Part shown: in pieces, positions 43,270 through 54,427 of the stretch
How the letters are laid out: every line of letters begins with the position of its first letter
Position numbering within the stretch: position 1 is the first letter of the stretch
Assembly: GCF_022965805.1 (NCBI RefSeq)
Contig: NC_133101.1
Location: forward strand, 20,741,054 to 20,805,053
DNA length: 64,000 bases
Direction: 5' to 3'
DNA from: Primulina eburnea
Lineage: Eukaryota; Streptophyta; Magnoliopsida; Lamiales; Gesneriaceae
Translations under genes and position numbers: made by a program
The notes under the pieces: generated by a model
Databases searched by the model: none
What the model saw: only the letters and a program-made list of their open reading frames with translations
What the model was told of the DNA's origin: nothing

Positions 43270-43835
43270 CCCATCGACAAAGGTGAACAACACAAGATCA
43301 TGGGAAGATTGTGGATGAAGATCGTGGGTCATGGGAAGAGCGGGGGAGCATCCCAGAATTTGGAGGAAAAGAGCGAATCGTTAGACAACTGAGGACACCA
43401 TACATTCAAGGGACAAATCTGCAAATTTTCAGCAAATTTCATATTTTAAGTTTTCCTAGAATTTCATTAGTTTTTTTAGTTTTCCGGCATCTTCATTAAT
43501 TCAAAACTTCCTTCAACCAATCGCTAGTACTCCATCTATTCCACCAAGCTTAACTCCCCGTCGACCATGACAATTACCGTCAATCCCTACCAGGTAATTG
43601 CCGCATCTCACTTTGATTGACAAAGGTGAACAATAAAAGCCCATCATTCAATCAAATAGAACAGTGTCCAAGCAGATGAGATGGTGGACACAAGATCAAG
43701 GGAAGATCGTGGGTCATGAGAAGAGCGGGGGAATCACTCAGAATTTGGAGGACACACAACACATTCAACAGACAAATCTACAAATTCTATGCAAATTTCA
43801 ATTCATATTTTAAGTTTTTCATTAGGATTTTTAGT
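43270..43835 (+). repeat. ~200-bp tandem duplication in 5'-UTR intron
   Basis: Block 43270-43475 and block 43618-43835 share gacaaaggtgaacaa, agatcgtgggtcatg, agaatttggagga, and gacaaatct.caaatt..catattttaagttt in the same order. The copies have diverged by small indels. It is non-coding. Confidence 0.7.
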
Positions 43836-44614
43836 TTTCCAGCATCTTCATTCTAGTTTCTTTCGTCAAGTTTATTATAATTTGTAGTATTTGATGAATT
43901 CCTGCTTTTTTTGTAAATACAAAATTATATTGGGGATTTATTTCATCATTTTCCAGTTTTATTCTTTTGTTTGCAGAGCATATCAGTATAGGAGATTAGA
44001 ACTAAAGAGTTCATTTTCGTTTGATTTATAAAAGTAAGATTTTTACGTTTTTCACACAAATCGGTGCTTGTAGCACCTGACGCACCCGCATTCTACAAGA
44101 AATATTTTGCAAACAGTTTTTTTAACTATGTGCTAGGGACTTCAGGTTATTTGGATGGCAACAAGAAAATTGCTTCTGTTTCAGTCTGTAATTTGAAGTG
44201 GTATTGGTCAAAGTATGGTCAGTTGTGACTTATGGTGTGCCATATTTTTGTGAACCTCAGAGTTATACAGATTTTGCAAAAAGCATTCTACTCTCTGAAA
44301 TCATTTATCATGAGGTTAAATCTAGGCTATCATAGAAGGCAGAGCAGATGATTAAACAAGTGGTGGTTTACTTGAACAAAACAAAGATGGATGCTTTTTT
44401 AAAAATTCACTTTGGATAAAAAGGTTTGGCATCCAAAAACACTCTTAAGCTGATTTCCCTATGAATTATTTCATCAAGCTTCTGTAAATGAGGACCATGT
44501 ATCCATTCCTCTGGTGTTAATAGCATGTAATTTTGTGTTCTTTATATCTGCTGTATCGCATTAGATGTTACTCACACTACTTTTTCAACACTTTCATTTG
44601 GTCCAATTGCAGTA

Positions 44615-47600
44615 ATGGACAGTAGTTGCTGTCCAAGCTTGTTTCCACTACACCGCTGCAAAACTATCCATCTGGTTGGTATCAAATGCGCTTTGAACAT
44701 TTCTTGCTGCATTCATAGAAAATTTGTAAATGTTGCATCTTTGGTTTGAAGGACACTCGAGGTTGTCTTCTCTCTTGGATTTTGCTCAAAATTTCGAGGA
44801 CTGTGTGGTCTTATTAAACAATATATTTAGGTGAGGCATGCTCAAGGAATCCACAATGTTGAAGGAGATAAGAACTATAAAGCATACATGTCATCTGAAT
44901 ATTTCGACGCACATGTAACTCAGCTGGGCTGGCGACAGGTTGGAAAAGCAGCATGCCAGTATTTAAATTACAAATGGGAATAAATATTGCTGATTCTGTG
45001 AGGTTTGATGGTTTTAAATTTTGTATCAGGTTGACAATCTGCGTAAACATGTTCATGCAAGTGGGCTTATCAAGAAAATTGATTTGGTTGTTACTTCTCC
45101 TTTGCTAAGGTGGTATTTCTGGAATGAGAAATGCCCATTTATACCCAAAACATTAAAATACTGAGCATATTCATATTAATGTTGAGAGATGCCAGAATTG
45201 AAATATTATCGAGCCTCATGCTTTACATTACCTTGCGAGTGATAAATTTCACCTGATTCTTTGCAAATTTGGTACAACTTTACCACTTTGCTGCTTTACT
45301 CAGTTAAGAATGACATAGGAGACATGAGTGTGGGCGATATTGGCATGGTTCATTTTTTATGTTCCAGTCGACTCAATTGGATGTCAGTTGACACTAGTCC
45401 ACATTTCATTGAATCCTTTTAGGTTCCTATTAACTCAAATGTCACCAATATTTCTGATTGGAGTATTAAGTATTCTGAATGCTCTTGTTGTTCCTTTAAA
45501 TATTTGTTTTTCCTTTGAAGGGAACTTTCTAGAATTGAGGTAGATTAATCGGCTGTTAGAATATGTTAAACTGTTTTCTACAGGAACACAATTTACTTAT
45601 TAACATAAACTTTTTAAATAATCCAATTTACAAGCATTTAAAAACCAAAAATCCATATTCAAAGTACCACACAGATCAATAGTCAATTTTCCTTTGAAGG
45701 GAACTTTCTAGAATTGAGGTAGATTAATCGGCTGTTAGAATATGTTCAACTGTTTTCTACAGGAAGACAATTTACTTATTAACAGAAACTTAATGAAAAT
45801 TGACTATTGATCTGTGTGTTACTTTGAATATGGATTTTTGGTTTTTAAATGCTTGTAAATTGGATTATTTAAAAAATTTCAGGAAAAAAGAACTCGTCTA
45901 ACATTGCGGAAAACTATGATTGCTGAATACTGGCTATGAGGAAAGTTGGATCAATATAATTTTTGACCAACAGATACATTTTCAATTATGAGAACAAAAA
46001 AGAAACGTATCTTTGGTGCGATTCTCTTGTTGTCTGGCATGCACATTGGGAATTATAGCTTTTCTGAGGCTCACAAGAATACATTGCTCACAAAATGTAA
46101 CACCCCCATTTTTGAGATGAATATGATTGCAGGACCATTCAAACAGCTGTTGGTGTATTTGGTGGTGATGGCTACACTGATAGGATGGATATAGTACCAC
46201 TGATGGTGGCAAATGCAGGAAACAGTGACCGCGATGCAATTTCAAGTCTTGATTGCCCACCTATCGTTGCCTTCGAACTCTGTCGAGAGCATCTGGTATA
46301 TCCAACATAGAAACTTGTTACTTTTGTTTTTATGATTACTGTGGCTCCAATTTTGGGTTCTCTGTCCTTTTCTATTCTGTTCTGTTATTTCCTAATATGC
46401 CTAGGAGATATCTCATTTTTCCTAATTACGGCATCTAGGAGTAATGGGGATTTCATTGCTGTTTTAAATTTTATGCCAATATGAAAATTATGATAAGTGA
46501 GCTCTGACTTTCTCCAAAAAATTATATAGTTTGATTCTGTAACCAGGGCAATCAATTTGAGTTGAAGGCGTATGCATGGTTTGTGATGTATGACATGGTT
46601 ACAAATAATTATGGGTCAAATCTTTGTGTTTTTTCTCTTAATCTGTTGGATGGTCTTCCTTTCCTCGAAAAATCTATTTGCAGGGTGTTCATCCTTGTGA
46701 CAAGAGGAGAAGCGTTGGTGAATATGAATATCTATTTCCGGCAGTTGATTTCTCACTGGTAAGTCACTGTTGTTGTATATATCTGTAGACATGCCTGAGA
46801 TACATGGACTACTTAGTTTGATTTAGGATTAAAACATATTTCTCCTATCCACTGCCTTGATTTTTTTTCCCTCCTGGCAGATGGAGAGTGATGAAGATAT
46901 TTTATGGAAGCCTGATGTCAGAGAGACAAAGGAAGAAGTTGCAGCCAGAGGAATGACCTTCATGAAATGGTGACTGGCTTCTTATCTTGTATAAATCAGA
47001 CCTTTTGGTCCATGTGTAATTTGTTCGCCAACATTTGTCTCGGTTTTAATTGTCATTATATAGGTTATCCACTAGGAAAGAGAAGGAAATAGTTGTGGTT
47101 ACCCACAGTGGATTTTTGTATCATACACTGACTGCCTTTGGCAACGAATGCCACCCTCTGATGAAGAAAGAAATTTCATCACAGTAAGTTATGATAAAAC
47201 CATAGTTCTACTCTTTGGTTAGATACATGAGTTACATTCCAATCTGTTTCTGTAAGATTTCTAGCTAGTCTTCATTCTGTTCTGTAATATTGAGAGACTG
47301 TATAGATGCCATTTTGTGCCTTGCTCAAAGACCCTAAATGAAATTTCTAAATGTAATATGTGTGGTTGTCAAAGTGGAGGACATTTAATTGTGGTTAACA
47401 TTTGTTCACGAAAAATCTGTTGTAAAGCATTAGTTTTGCAACACTGACTTTGTGTGTTAAAGTTCTGCCTTGGGGAGAATAGATATGAATATCTTTCTGC
47501 ACAGAGTATTGCTTATATAACTAATCTTGCTGGTTACGTGTGACTGCAGTTTTGCGAACTGCGAGCTTCGTTCAATGACCATCGTGGACAAAGGGTAAAC

Positions 47601-47807
47601 CCATCATATCCTAAACTCTTAAAGGCATCTTTTCCTTTTTAGTCCATATTCTGGTATTGAAAAGTTTTCATGTGATGCAGAATGATAGGATCAGATACCC
47701 CCACAACTAATTACCCAGGGAAGATCCCTTCAGGCCCCGATCTGCCGAGCGAGGCTGCTGATGAAAAGGATGGAAAGAAAGACGCACCAAACTCATTGCA
47801 CAAATGA
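44615..47807 (+). CDS. Phosphoglycerate-mutase-like histidine phosphatase
   Basis: Coding exons: 44615-44674, 44831-44938, 45030-45109, 46133-46295, 46684-46758, 46881-46969, 47064-47183, 47550-47594 and 47681-47807. Sum 867 bp, 288 aa; all introns GT-AG with phases that join. HLVRHAQGIHN carries the phosphorylatable His23 (RHG-like motif) and VVVTHSGFL the second His206. VTSPLLRTIQTA and the central FELCREHLGVHPCDKRRSVGEY block identify the plant PGM-like histidine phosphatase branch rather than glycolytic dPGM. No transit or signal peptide is obvious. The substrate is not known from sequence. The C-terminal tail is Asp/Lys-rich. The gene looks intact; a Tat element is inserted about 190 bp after the stop. 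Confidence 0.93.
45508..45875. repeat. Direct plus inverted duplication in intron 3
   Basis: A ~104-bp direct repeat (45508-45611 and 45687-45790) flanks an 80-bp segment (45611-45690) whose inverted copy lies at 45796-45875 with one mismatch. The transcribed intron can fold into a hairpin with an 80-bp stem and ~105-nt loop. Confidence 0.9.
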
Positions 47808-48000
47808 AGAACATCTTGATGAAGTTTGGGGATGAAATCGAGCGGCACAAACGTCTAACAAACCATTACTTTGAACCCTTTACGGTGAATACAATCACGG
47901 TTTCTGTTGTCGATTGGTTTATCGCATAGAAATTTGGAAACCTGGCATTATTGTAAAACATAATTTATTCTCCTACTACACATGCATATGAAATTACATC

Positions 48001-48668
48001 TGACATGATCCTGTTGAAATGGGTGAGCCGGGTAAAGAGCTCAAACGGATCAGATCAACAATTTATAATGTTTGGGAATTTTGAACGAAGACAATGGCTT
48101 GAACAACATTTGCAAACAATAAAAAGAACTCGTGAATGGGCGCCGGAGGAGTTTCCGACGTAGCCACTCCGATGATAAAGTCAGCAGATTGTAAGATGAT
48201 GAACTTCGAGCAATATTTGAGAAAAATACGTAGAGTGCTTAAAGTTCAAAGGTTTTTCTTTTTTTTTTATTTCGGATCATTAAATGACATTAATACCTGC
48301 TATTTATAGGAGAGGAATGGGTAGTTACCTCGGTTTCCGTGTCATCTACTAAGTCGGTTTACCATACTAGCTTCTGATGACTTCTCGGACACTCCAAACT
48401 CAAGTTGTTCTGACAGATTGGATTGCCTGTAATGATCACACTCGAGTGTGGTTCACTTATCGAGATAGCGCTATTCTCGAGGTTGCCCGAGTGGTAAAGT
48501 AACCGGGAACTTAACTCGGACAGGTGAGAAGCACCCGGCCAACTCTATGAGGGCCCGAGTTAATATTAAAGAATTGCGGACAACACCACTCTGCCCGGGA
48601 AGGGGAGTTCTACCCGGATGCTCCTGAAACCGATCCTGACTATGACCCGGATCCTAATGGGGGTATCA
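48001..48668 (-). repeat. 3' LTR of Tat element
   Basis: 668-bp partner of the 5' LTR. On its inner side, minus-strand sequence tagagatgggtgg provides the purine-rich tract. Confidence 0.92.
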
Positions 48669-49029
48669 CCACCCATCTCTAAAATAGTCGGGCTAGAGCT
48701 TGACTCGCTGTCCCGATTCGATCTTTCCTGCTCTCTCCCGGATTGCAATTGTGAATAAATACCAAGCGAGGGAACTTTCTAAGCGTCTTGTATCCCATAC
48801 CCCCGACTCCTCGATATCTGATAATTACTATTCTCGAGAGAATCGATCGAACATATCATTACGTATGCATTAACGAGGATGCCACTGAAAATTGCTCGCT
48901 TTTCAAGGTAATGATGAGTCTGTGCCCTCGATAACCGCACACGTCTCTTCACTTGTACGCACGATTTCCTAGGCGCCCTGCGATCGTCCGATTAGATTTG
49001 AATCGAGGGCGGAGATTAACGCTCTCCCC
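48669..49029. other. Tat 3' region, promoter side of antisense unit 1
   Basis: Non-coding. GC-balanced sequence between the 3' LTR and the first antisense TATA box. Confidence 0.5.
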
Positions 49030-49037
49030 TATAAATA
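49030..49037 (+). promoter_or_regulatory. TATA box of antisense unit 1
   Basis: TATAAATA, 35 bp before the ATG at 49072, in GC-balanced DNA and antisense to the retrotransposon genes. Confidence 0.65.
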
Positions 49038-49071
49038 ACGACCTTGCTTATTCTTCCGTCTCATCAGTGCA

Positions 49072-49488
49072 ATGGCAAGTTCAAGCAATTCGAAAGTTCC
49101 CGATATGGCTGAGGAGCTTATGACGTCTGCAATAGAGAAAAGGAAAACGGCTATGGAGGACGAAGTCTTCCACAAAATACTTCACTTCTGGGAAAAGTTA
49201 TACGAGCTGGAATCCTCTCAGTATGTAGAGGGGGTTCCTACTCCTGAGAATGTGGCTCTTATGCGGAAATATCGCCGACGCCTCGGTGTTGCGGAGTACG
49301 TGGACATCTTTACTCACCATGGTGTCTACGCATTAATGCTGCAAAGGGAGCTGAAGATCCTGGAAGATATAGCCAGGTCAGATAGCTTTGGCAAGACCGC
49401 TACCGGAAATCTCAGTGGTTGGTTGCATAAGTGGAGGGTGGTTGTTGAAAAGGAACATCTTCGTTTACTTTCTGCTCATTTCTTTTAA
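49072..49488 (+). CDS. Antisense unit 1, small helical protein
   Basis: 138 aa, MASSSNSKVPDMAEELMTSAIEKRK.... It is Ser-rich at the start, then mostly charged alpha-helix with KILHFWEKLYELESSQY, a RKYRRRLGVAEYVD block and a GWLHKWRVVVEKEHLRLL end. AATAAAAT follows the stop (49490-49498) as a possible poly(A) signal. It shares layout and spaced motifs (YELE/YDLD, ARKYRR/ARKYTR, L..EL..LE.I..D, L..W...W) with unit 2, so the two look like diverged duplicates. I recognise no family or function. It is encoded opposite to gag-pol between the satellite array and the 3' LTR. Confidence 0.65.
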   Translation: MASSSNSKVPDMAEELMTSAIEKRKTAMEDEVFHKILHFWEKLYELESSQYVEGVPTPENVALMRKYRRRLGVAEYVDIFTHHGVYALMLQRELKILEDIARSDSFGKTATGNLSGWLHKWRVVVEKEHLRLLSAHFF

Positions 49489-49964
49489 TTAATAAAATAT
49501 CCTTTTCGTTTTGTTACTGCATGTATCTGGTAGAACGTCAAAACCAAATTAACAATAAGTAAATAACGAAGATTAACATGACTAATACTCCTCAGACTTA
49601 AAATGCTTGAGCTTTTGAAATCCCGGCCTGTCAATCAATATGCCCGAGTCCCGAATTTGTAGTCCGAGAAAAGGAATAAGCCGGGACCAAGAATCCTCCG
49701 GGCTGCTGACGTGGTGTCATAATGATATGCGATTTATTAAACTCCTGCCAAATGAAAACGTTCCGTATTCCGAGGTACATCAGATTTGACGTTTTGATAA
49801 CCGTTCAGACCCTTTCATCTGCCCCGCGCAATTTACGAGGGGCATCCTGATCGTCCACCTGTCTAGATTCGATGGTTTCGATCAACTCTTGCCTTCGAAT
49901 AATAAAGGAGACGCTTCGACTGGCTGAGACTCTTGGACTTCCTCCGCTTTTAAGGACGCTTGCC

Positions 49965-49974
49965 TATAAATAAG
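49965..49974 (+). promoter_or_regulatory. TATA box of antisense unit 2
   Basis: TATAAATAAG, 43 bp before the chosen ATG at 50008. Confidence 0.65.
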
Positions 49975-50007
49975 AGGGTACAGATGCAAAATGAACCTCA
50001 ATCCAAA

Positions 50008-50439
50008 ATGTCGAGTTCAAGTGGTTCCAGTGCCTGCAGCAGTACACATGTCCTGGTGACTCCGGAAATGCGTCCTCATGTGGAGGAGTTGAAGAGAAGA
50101 ATTGAACAACGTATATGGGCGAAGGTCATGGCCGTGCGGGACAAGGTTTATGACCTGGACTATACCTACCGCAATCGTCTCGCCACTACTCGAGCACAAA
50201 GAGCAAGAGCGAGGAAGTATACCCGAGAGTTCGTAGTAGATCGGGTGACAAATCTGGTTGATGACGAAGTGCTGCTACATATGATGCTGTGGAAAGAGTG
50301 GCATGCTTTGAACAAGATAATGAAGGATGAATCCTTCATCAACCTCCGCATTCACGAGTTAACTAATTGGATAACGGAGTGGCAGGATTCTGTATCTAAT
50401 ATAATGGATCCCATAACTTTTCGCCGCTATTTTATGTAA
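50008..50439 (+). CDS. Antisense unit 2, paralogue of unit 1
   Basis: 143 aa from the ATG at 50008, chosen because MSSSSGSS matches the Ser-rich starts of units 1 and 3 (MASSSNS, MSNSTSS). An in-frame ATG at 49984 would add eight residues. The protein is basic and helical: EELKRRIEQRIWAKVMAVRDKVYDLDYTYRNRL, RARARKYTREFVVDRVTNLVDDEVLLHMMLWKEWHAL, IHELTNWITEWQ. There is no catalytic motif. Its similarity to unit 1 is in architecture and scattered residues. The function is unknown; nucleic-acid or protein binding is only a guess from charge. Confidence 0.65.
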   Translation: MSSSSGSSACSSTHVLVTPEMRPHVEELKRRIEQRIWAKVMAVRDKVYDLDYTYRNRLATTRAQRARARKYTREFVVDRVTNLVDDEVLLHMMLWKEWHALNKIMKDESFINLRIHELTNWITEWQDSVSNIMDPITFRRYFM

Positions 50440-50957
50440 TGGAAATTTTATTGATTTTTATTGTTTCACTACTCTTCTGCAAACAAATCTTGTACAAATT
50501 TATGCGGACTGAAACAACAGACGTACCATAAATTGTAATAACCCAATCTTTAAAACTGAAACTACCCTTGTGACATACCTGGTGAAAATATGGTCCCAGG
50601 GTCTGGTATCTCTTGTACTCAGAACACACTCCCGGGCTGGTCAATTTTTTGAATTTGTAATAACATACCGGGGTCTCGAACTACCCGGACTTAGAAATCA
50701 CCATCCCGGGTCTCTAGGCTTCCCGAGCTACGAGACAAACCCGCCGAGGTCTTCAAAACCTCCCGGCTTATCCACACAGCATCATAATGACACGTGTTAC
50801 TCTATTCCAACGGTCAGTAATGTTTCGTATTCCGAAGAACAGTAGGCCTGACACTTTAATGACTGCGCGTGTCCCTTCACGTACTATCCGATTCCCGAGG
50901 GTCATCTCAACCATCCGTTTAGATGCAAATCAACGGTAGAGATCAAGCCCCTCCCTT

Positions 50958-50965
50958 TATAAATA
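50958..50965 (+). promoter_or_regulatory. TATA box of antisense unit 3
   Basis: TATAAATA, ~155 bp before the ATG at 51120. Upstream sequence (acgcgtgtccc-like, tagatgcaaatcaacgg) resembles the upstream parts of units 1 and 2. Confidence 0.65.
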
Positions 50966-51119
50966 GTGGTATACTCTTTTGCCAAAATCACTATTGAATT
51001 CAAATTTCAGCGGAACTCTTGCGCTTGGTTTTCTCTCCTTCTCCGGCGTGTACGATCATTTTCCTCCGGCGACCTCCCCACTGTCTCCCTTATTTACTCG
51101 TAAGTACTCTTCCTTCAAA

Positions 51120-53342
51120 ATGTCTAATTCTACCTCTTCCACGTCGGGAGCCAACGCGCGAGGCTCGCCTAGCGACGAATCTGCTGCGTTACGCTCCGAT
51201 GCTTCTCAATCTCCCCCACCCCGTCGCTCTATCACCCAACCCGCTAAGAAACCAGTAGCCTCTCCAATCAGACCCTCTTCTTCTAAACCCTCCATTCCTA
51301 GTCACTCCCGAGCTCTTGCCCAAAAGAAAGGTAAGGGTAAAGCTCGGGCCGCGGGCCCTCCTCCTGCCGAGGCCCCGGGAATTCCCTGGTTCTCCTCTTT
51401 GAGTAGCACCCTGCGCTCAGGGGCGGATGAGGAACTTAGGACCTTGGGTAATATTCCTTCCAATCTTTCTATCCTAATACCCGGGGTCCTCTGATAGGGC
51501 AAAAAACCCCCCTCCAGGATACACTACTTTCTTCCGGGACCAAATTAAGAATGGTCTTAGGTTTCCGATTCACCCTTTTTTCATTGCAGTTGCCAAATTT
51601 TTTGGCGTACCAGTTAACCAATTCCACCCTAATTCTTTTAGAATAATGGCTGCCACTTATGTCCTCTTTAATATGAACAATTTTCTTATTAACCCCCTCA
51701 TCCTTCACTATTATTTTTCTTGCCGGTTCGGGGATAATGCCTTTTCCCTGTCTGCCCGGCACAATACTCGCTTCCTTGATGATATACCCTCTTCTCAAAA
51801 AGGGTGGAAAGGAAGATACTTTTTTATTCGACTTCCGGGAGATCTTCCCTGCTTGACCGGTTTTCTCTCCTCTCTGCCTACACAACCTTCCCTTCCCGGC
51901 ACTTATAAATTTGAAGAACCCTTCATTGTGAGCCAAGATTTGGTGGAGGGGCGCAAATACTCATCTTCCACACTAATTTCTGATGATAATTTGATCACGT
52001 ATGGGTTGAGTCCCCGGGCTGAGGATCCCGAAGATCGCGTTATTGATGAGGTGGCGGGCTCGGGCTCTCAACCCGGTAATTCGCCCCTCTTTCCTGCCGC
52101 CTCCTTTCTTGTTCTCTCCTTGATTTACTTAACACTATTTCTTCTTTGTCCAGATAATTCCGAGATGCAAGCGGCTTTTGCTAAAAGACGGGCAGCTGAG
52201 AAAACTGCCCGGGAACAGGATCTTGCGGCGCGCCGCGCAACCGCCGAAGCAGAAAAGAAGCGTGCTGCAGAGGAGGCGTCTCAAAGAGTGGAAGTTACTG
52301 GGGAAGATCTTCTCCGGGAAGATACTTCTCGGGCAATGGCTGAGACTGTAGAGGATGCTGAAGATCTCGCCCCTCTCAGTCAAAGAAAAAGAAAAACCGC
52401 GGCGGAGCCCGTGCTGGTTGTTTTGGAAGGCCCATCTGAGGGTGATCCCTGTACTTCCCCACCTGCACAACCCCGGCCTCCCCCACAACCTACTGGGGCC
52501 TCAGCCTCCGAGCTCCCTTCCAACAATATTTTTTTCGAGGGAGCTACTGCCAGTGGTGCTAAGCGCTTCAAGCAAATGCTCAGCCCTACTGAAGCAATAT
52601 TCTTGAAGAGCATCCCTGCCCCTAACAGGTTTCTGGAAGGATCAAACCGGCTTTTCTCTGTAAGCTCTTCGTCTTACGGTTTAATATTGCTACCGACCTA
52701 TTTTTCCTGACTTTTGTCTTTGTCCAGGCGGCTCAAATGATGGTCTCGGCCTTCGAGGAAGTGGCGGCAGTGGCCACCAGGACGAACAGGCAGGCTCGGG
52801 CGTCTCAAGAAGTTCACGACCAACTCCGAGGGGAGATCGCCCGGGCCGAGAAGCTGCACGAGGAGAAAGTTGCCGGGCTCCTTGCTTCTTTGGAAAGAGT
52901 CAATCAACAATTGGCTTCAACTCAACGTGCTAGGGATGAGAGTTTGGCTCGAGAAGAAGCCTCTCAAAGGCAAATTGCCTTTCTGGAATCCCGGGTTCGA
53001 TTTCTTGAAGAAGAAGCCACTCTTCAACAACACCGGGTTGTGGCTGCCGAAGATAAGCTCAAGCTTTTCCAACTCACTCATGAGGAATGGAAGACTATCT
53101 TCCTCCAATCCTCGGATTTCCAAGCGGCCGTTGAAGATAGATCGTACAACTACTTCAAAGTTGGCTTTGCGAAATGCCGGGAGCAATTTGAGGAAGAGGG
53201 CTTGATTCCGGCAGACAAGGAGGGCTTTCCGGACATAGATCGAGCCATTGACTCCCTTCCCAAGGATGATGATGCCGACAAGGAGACCGAAAAGGCTCCT
53301 GAAAAGACCGGGGAGGAGTCTGCTGCAGTATTTTTAGTTTAG
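51120..53342 (+). pseudogene. Antisense unit 3, 'putative gypsy-type transposon' protein
   Basis: Segments: 51120 to ~51490, then (shifted frame) ~51491-52075, then 52154-52659 and 52728-53342. Introns 52076-52153 and 52660-52727 are GT-AG and preserve the frame (QP|DNSEMQ, RLFS|AAQMM). The N-terminus is Ser/Pro/Arg-rich. Next is the domain NPPPGYTTFFRDQIKNGLRFPIHPFF...GVPVNQFHPNSFRIMAATYVLFNM...FSLSARHNTRFLDDIPSSQKGWKGRYFFIRLP, which I place in the 'putative gypsy type transposon' family found in Tat elements. The C-terminal half is an Ala/Glu/Arg-rich coiled coil. A frameshift at about 51490 (PGVL then two stops) breaks it. Splicing only in plus orientation proves it is a real antisense gene and not noise. 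Confidence 0.85.
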
Positions 53343-53489
53343 GATTGTTTCTTTAGATTTCCATACCTCCTTGTGTAATTCTTGCCCCCGGGCTCTGGCT
53401 ATAAAAATCATTTTTCCTTGCGCAATATCTTAATCTATAGCGGACCAAATATTTTATATTCGATAGGAAATTAAAGAATGCGAACCTTG

Positions 53490-54342
53490 CTAAATACGGA
53501 GTCTTGAGCCCGGGTGTAACTCCTTGGGCTTTTTAGAACCAAGGTACGGAGCCTTGGGCCGGGGAGCATGTCCCGGGACTTGGGAATGGTCGAGGTGTGT
53601 TGCCCCGAGCCAGGGTGTAGTGCCCTGGGCTTTTAAGAACCAAGGTACGGAGCCTTGGGCCGGGGAGCATGTCCCGGGACTTGGGAATGGTCGAGGTGTG
53701 TTGCCCCGAGCCAGGGTGTAGTGCCCTGGGCTTTTAGAACCAAGGTACGGAGCCTTGGGTCGGGGAGCATGTCCCGGGACTTGGGAATGGTCGAGGTGTG
53801 TTGCCCCGAGCCAGGGTGTAGTGCCCTGGGCTTTTGAGAACCAAGGTACGGAGCCTTGGGCTGGGGAGCATGTCCCGGGACTTGGGAATGGTCGAGGTGT
53901 GTTGCCCCGAGCCAGGGTGTAGTGCCCTGGGCTTTTGAGAACCAAGGTACGGAGCCTTGGGCCGGGGAGCATGTCCCGGGACTTGGGAATGGTCGAGGTT
54001 TGTTGCCCCGAGCCAGGGTGTAGTGCCCTGGGCTTTTAAGAACCAAGGTACGGAGCCTTGGGCCGGGAGCATGTCCCGGGACTTGGGAATGGTCGAGGTT
54101 TGTTGCCCCGAGCCAGGGTGTAGTGCCCTGGGCTTTTGAGAACCAAGGTACGGAGCCTTGGGCCGGGGAGCATGTCCCGGGACTTGGGAATGGTCGAAGG
54201 TGTGTTGCCCCGAGCCAGGGTGTAGTGCCCTGGGCTTTTGAGAACCAAGGTACGGAGCCTTGGGCCGGGAGCATGTCCCGGGACTTGGGAATGGTCGAGG
54301 TTTGTTGCCCCGAGCCAGGGTGTAGTGCCCTGGGCTTTTGAT
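53490..54342. repeat. 100-bp satellite-like array, eight units
   Basis: Units of ~100-102 bp start near 53563, 53664, 53763, 53863, 53964, 54066, 54165 and 54268 at the marker gcatgtcccgggacttggga. Identity between units is very high (few single-base differences). The array lies in the element's 3' untranslated part between integrase and the antisense genes. The long open frames across it on the minus strand are only a by-product of a stop-free repeat. Confidence 0.96.
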
Positions 54343-54427
54343 TGTTTTCTTTGTGGGAGATAATAATACAACACTTTTGGGAAAAGCAAATCTTTCATTG
54401 ATATCCTCAGCGAATCGATTACATCCG

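Noticed and set aside
53490..54398. Long proline-rich open frames on both strands (up to 213 aa)
   Set aside because: They are translations of the stop-free 100-bp tandem repeat; the peptide merely repeats every ~33 residues and crosses the array phase by phase.
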